From positions 1 to 6,403 of the forward strand of contig CAJTSU010000185.1 of assembly GCA_910579055.1 (NCBI GenBank): a stretch of DNA of 6,403 nt. The letters are read 5' to 3'. Positions within the stretch are counted from its first letter, which is position 1. Every line of letters begins with the position of its first letter. Below the pieces are notes generated by a model, which saw only the letters and a list, made by a program, of their open reading frames with translations, was not told the origin of the DNA and searched no databases. The translations under genes and the position numbers were made by a program. This stretch comes from an uncultured Mailhella sp. (GTDB lineage Bacteria > Desulfobacterota > Desulfovibrionia > Desulfovibrionales > Desulfovibrionaceae). This document shows, piece after piece, positions 5,524 through 6,403 of the stretch.

Positions 5524-5964
5524 TTATTTCAGGGGCGGTATGCGTAGAACCTGGCCCGGATAGATGTTATCCGGATGTTTCAACATAGGCGTATTGGCGT
5601 CAAAGATGATTTTGTATTGATCTCCCTTGCCCTTGCCGTAGTGTGCTTCGGCAATTTTCCAGAGCGTGTCGCCTGATTTGACAGTATAAAAAACGGATTC
5701 TTCGGCAGGGGTGCTGACGGCGATGTCGTCGGTTTTGACTCCTGCAACGCCCATGTTGTTTCCCACGGCCAATACGACCTTTTCCAATGTTGCCTGGTCT
5801 TTGACCGAGCCTTTCAGCACTACCTGATCACCATCAACCTGAACCTGAATATCCTTGGTATCAAGACCGTGGGCATCCAGGCTCTTTTTCAGTTCCTCTG
5901 CCTTGGCTTCACCGCCGCCGAATATTTTTTCGCCGACATCTTTGAGAAAAGTAAACAGCCCCAT
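5524..5964 (-). CDS. kbp: BON-LysM potassium-binding protein (Kbp/YgaU/LysM family)
   Basis: The 146-residue product matches E. coli Kbp (YgaU, 149 residues), a small soluble K+-binding protein induced by osmotic stress. The N-terminus MGLFTFLKDVGEKIFGG is near the E. coli form. A BON domain covers about residues 21-85 (LVAVGN-like segment LAVGNNMGVAGV at 65-76). A LysM domain covers about 92-142, with FYTVKSGDTLWKIA (92-105) and the highly characteristic PMLKHPDNIYPGQVLRIP (126-143). There is no signal peptide, which agrees with a cytoplasmic protein. The ATG at 5962-5964 has AGGAG 6 bases upstream; an in-frame extension to 6099 is unlike the family and contains the promoter. The gene is monocistronic, with a good promoter (6071-6099) and a strong terminator (5465-5498). 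Exact ligand and regulation in this organism are inferred from the E. coli protein. Confidence 0.93.
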   Translation of the reverse strand: MGLFTFLKDVGEKIFGGGEAKAEELKKSLDAHGLDTKDIQVQVDGDQVVLKGSVKDQATLEKVVLAVGNNMGVAGVKTDDIAVSTPAEESVFYTVKSGDTLWKIAEAHYGKGKGDQYKIIFDANTPMLKHPDNIYPGQVLRIPPLK

Positions 5965-6034
5965 AGCTTTCTCCTGTTTTGTTGAGCTTGCTCGGACAGG
6001 CCGCAGAAACACACGGCATTCCCCTCGAAGCTTT

Positions 6035-6060
6035 CGGATGCGGAGTCTGCCGGATGCGGA
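6035..6060. repeat. Tandem 10-base direct repeat in the kbp leader
   Basis: CGGATGCGGA occurs at 6035-6044 and again, identically, at 6051-6060, 16 bases apart. It lies immediately downstream of the predicted kbp -10, about +4 to +29 of the transcript. It could be a tandem operator or a leader RNA element. No regulator is identified. Confidence 0.5.
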
Positions 6061-6070
6061 CAATGTCAAA

Positions 6071-6099
6071 ACTATAGTGCATGCGGGCAGTGTTGGCAA
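6071..6099 (-). promoter_or_regulatory. Sigma70-type promoter of kbp
   Basis: On the minus strand, TTGCCA (6094-6099) and TATAGT (6071-6076) are separated by 17 bases; each hexamer is 5 of 6 to consensus. Transcription would start near 6064, giving a leader of about 100 bases. A second TATAAT (about 6098-6103) lies upstream without a good -35. Confidence 0.65.
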
Positions 6100-6232
6100 T
6101 TATAGAAAATACTTGGCTTTGTAGAGAAGAGTGTTGAAACTATCCTTCACAGCCGGAGGCGCGAGCGCGGGGTTTTCCGCGCAAAGCGCAAGCGAGATCG
6201 AGTATCGGCAACGCCGATCGAGCGTCGTCAGT

Positions 6233-6280
6233 TGCCGCCCGTGCCGTGATAAAAATACACGTCATGCACAGTGGTATCAA
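6233..6280 (-). promoter_or_regulatory. Promoter-like dispersed repeat, copy C
   Basis: Read on the minus strand, TTGATA (6275-6280, 5 of 6 to -35), 17 bases, TATTTT (6252-6257), then CACGGCACGGGCGGC. The -10 and GC block is 28 of 30 identical to copy B. Upstream, TATTATAG at about 6287-6294 (minus) corresponds to similar bases in copy B. If active it would transcribe toward kbp, about 270 bases away, upstream of kbp's better-placed promoter. Confidence 0.5.
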
Positions 6281-6290
6281 CATGATTCTA

Positions 6291-6403
6291 TAATAACATC
6301 AATTACTGATCTTCCAAATTTTTACTAAACAATATTTAGCAAAGCTGCTACACTGCATGGCATGGAACTACCAAGCAGCAAAGCAAAAAACGTTCGGGAG
6401 TAC
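6291..6403. other. AT-richer right edge, possible truncated gene
   Basis: This stretch is more AT-rich than the rest and has a CTAAA-CAATA-TTTAG stem-loop (6325-6339). Two possible gene ends touch the edge: plus-strand frames from ATG at 6357 or 6362 stay open to 6403, and a minus-strand frame enters from the right and stops at TAG (6325-6327). Neither has a ribosome site or a recognisable product, so I call no gene. The remaining stretch 6105-6232 is non-coding with GC stems, including GCGC-AAA-GCGC at 6179-6189. Confidence 0.35.

Noticed and set aside
1..6403. CRISPR array or tRNA/rRNA gene
   Set aside because: No regularly spaced repeats, cloverleaf or rRNA-like sequence was seen on either strand.

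Overview
This window looks like chromosomal DNA of a GC-rich Gram-negative bacterium. Gene content and style fit a Desulfovibrio-like Desulfobacterota genome: RNase J in a non-Firmicute, a stand-alone CheW, MntP, a Kbp/YgaU-type BON-LysM protein, and many small GC hairpin elements between genes. That assignment is inference from content, not from a marker gene. No rRNA, tRNA, CRISPR array or complete mobile element is present.

Layout: bases 1-178 hold a strong hairpin resembling an IS200/IS605 end or terminator, plus copy A of a promoter-like repeat. The minus-strand gene mntP (179-763) follows. A 432-base divergent intergenic region (764-1195) is packed with palindromes and one copy of a dispersed element. 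The RNase J gene rnj (1196-2869, +) is followed by a 236-base gap carrying promoter-like repeat copy B, then cheW (3106-3633, +). The cheW-downstream gap (3634-3846) holds a second copy of the dispersed element and a perfect 19-bp stem-loop between convergent genes. Next is a minus-strand gene for an unrecognised exported protein (3847-5319), split by one in-frame TGA. Finally come its intergenic region, the kbp terminator, kbp (5524-5964, minus) with a good sigma70-type promoter, repeat copy C, and an AT-richer right edge.

The most interesting feature is the in-frame TGA at 4171-4173. The reading frame continues for 107 sense codons to a TAA, with no intervening stop and normal-looking codons, and the TGA sits exactly in a [TGA]-Ala-Ser-Cys context. 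This is the UxxC redox arrangement typical of selenoproteins. The protein has a signal peptide, so it would be a periplasmic Sec-x-x-Cys protein. I could not find a convincing SECIS hairpin, so a recent Cys-to-stop mutation or a sequencing error remains a serious alternative.

The second notable feature is a dispersed repeat present three times (102-150 minus, 2952-2999 plus, 6233-6280 minus). Its conserved parts fall where a -35 (TTGATA/G) and -10 (TATTTT) would be, 16-17 bases apart, followed by a conserved GC-rich block, while the spacer varies. The genes do not form one pathway. They cover manganese export, RNA turnover, chemotaxis coupling, an unknown periplasmic function and potassium/osmotic response.
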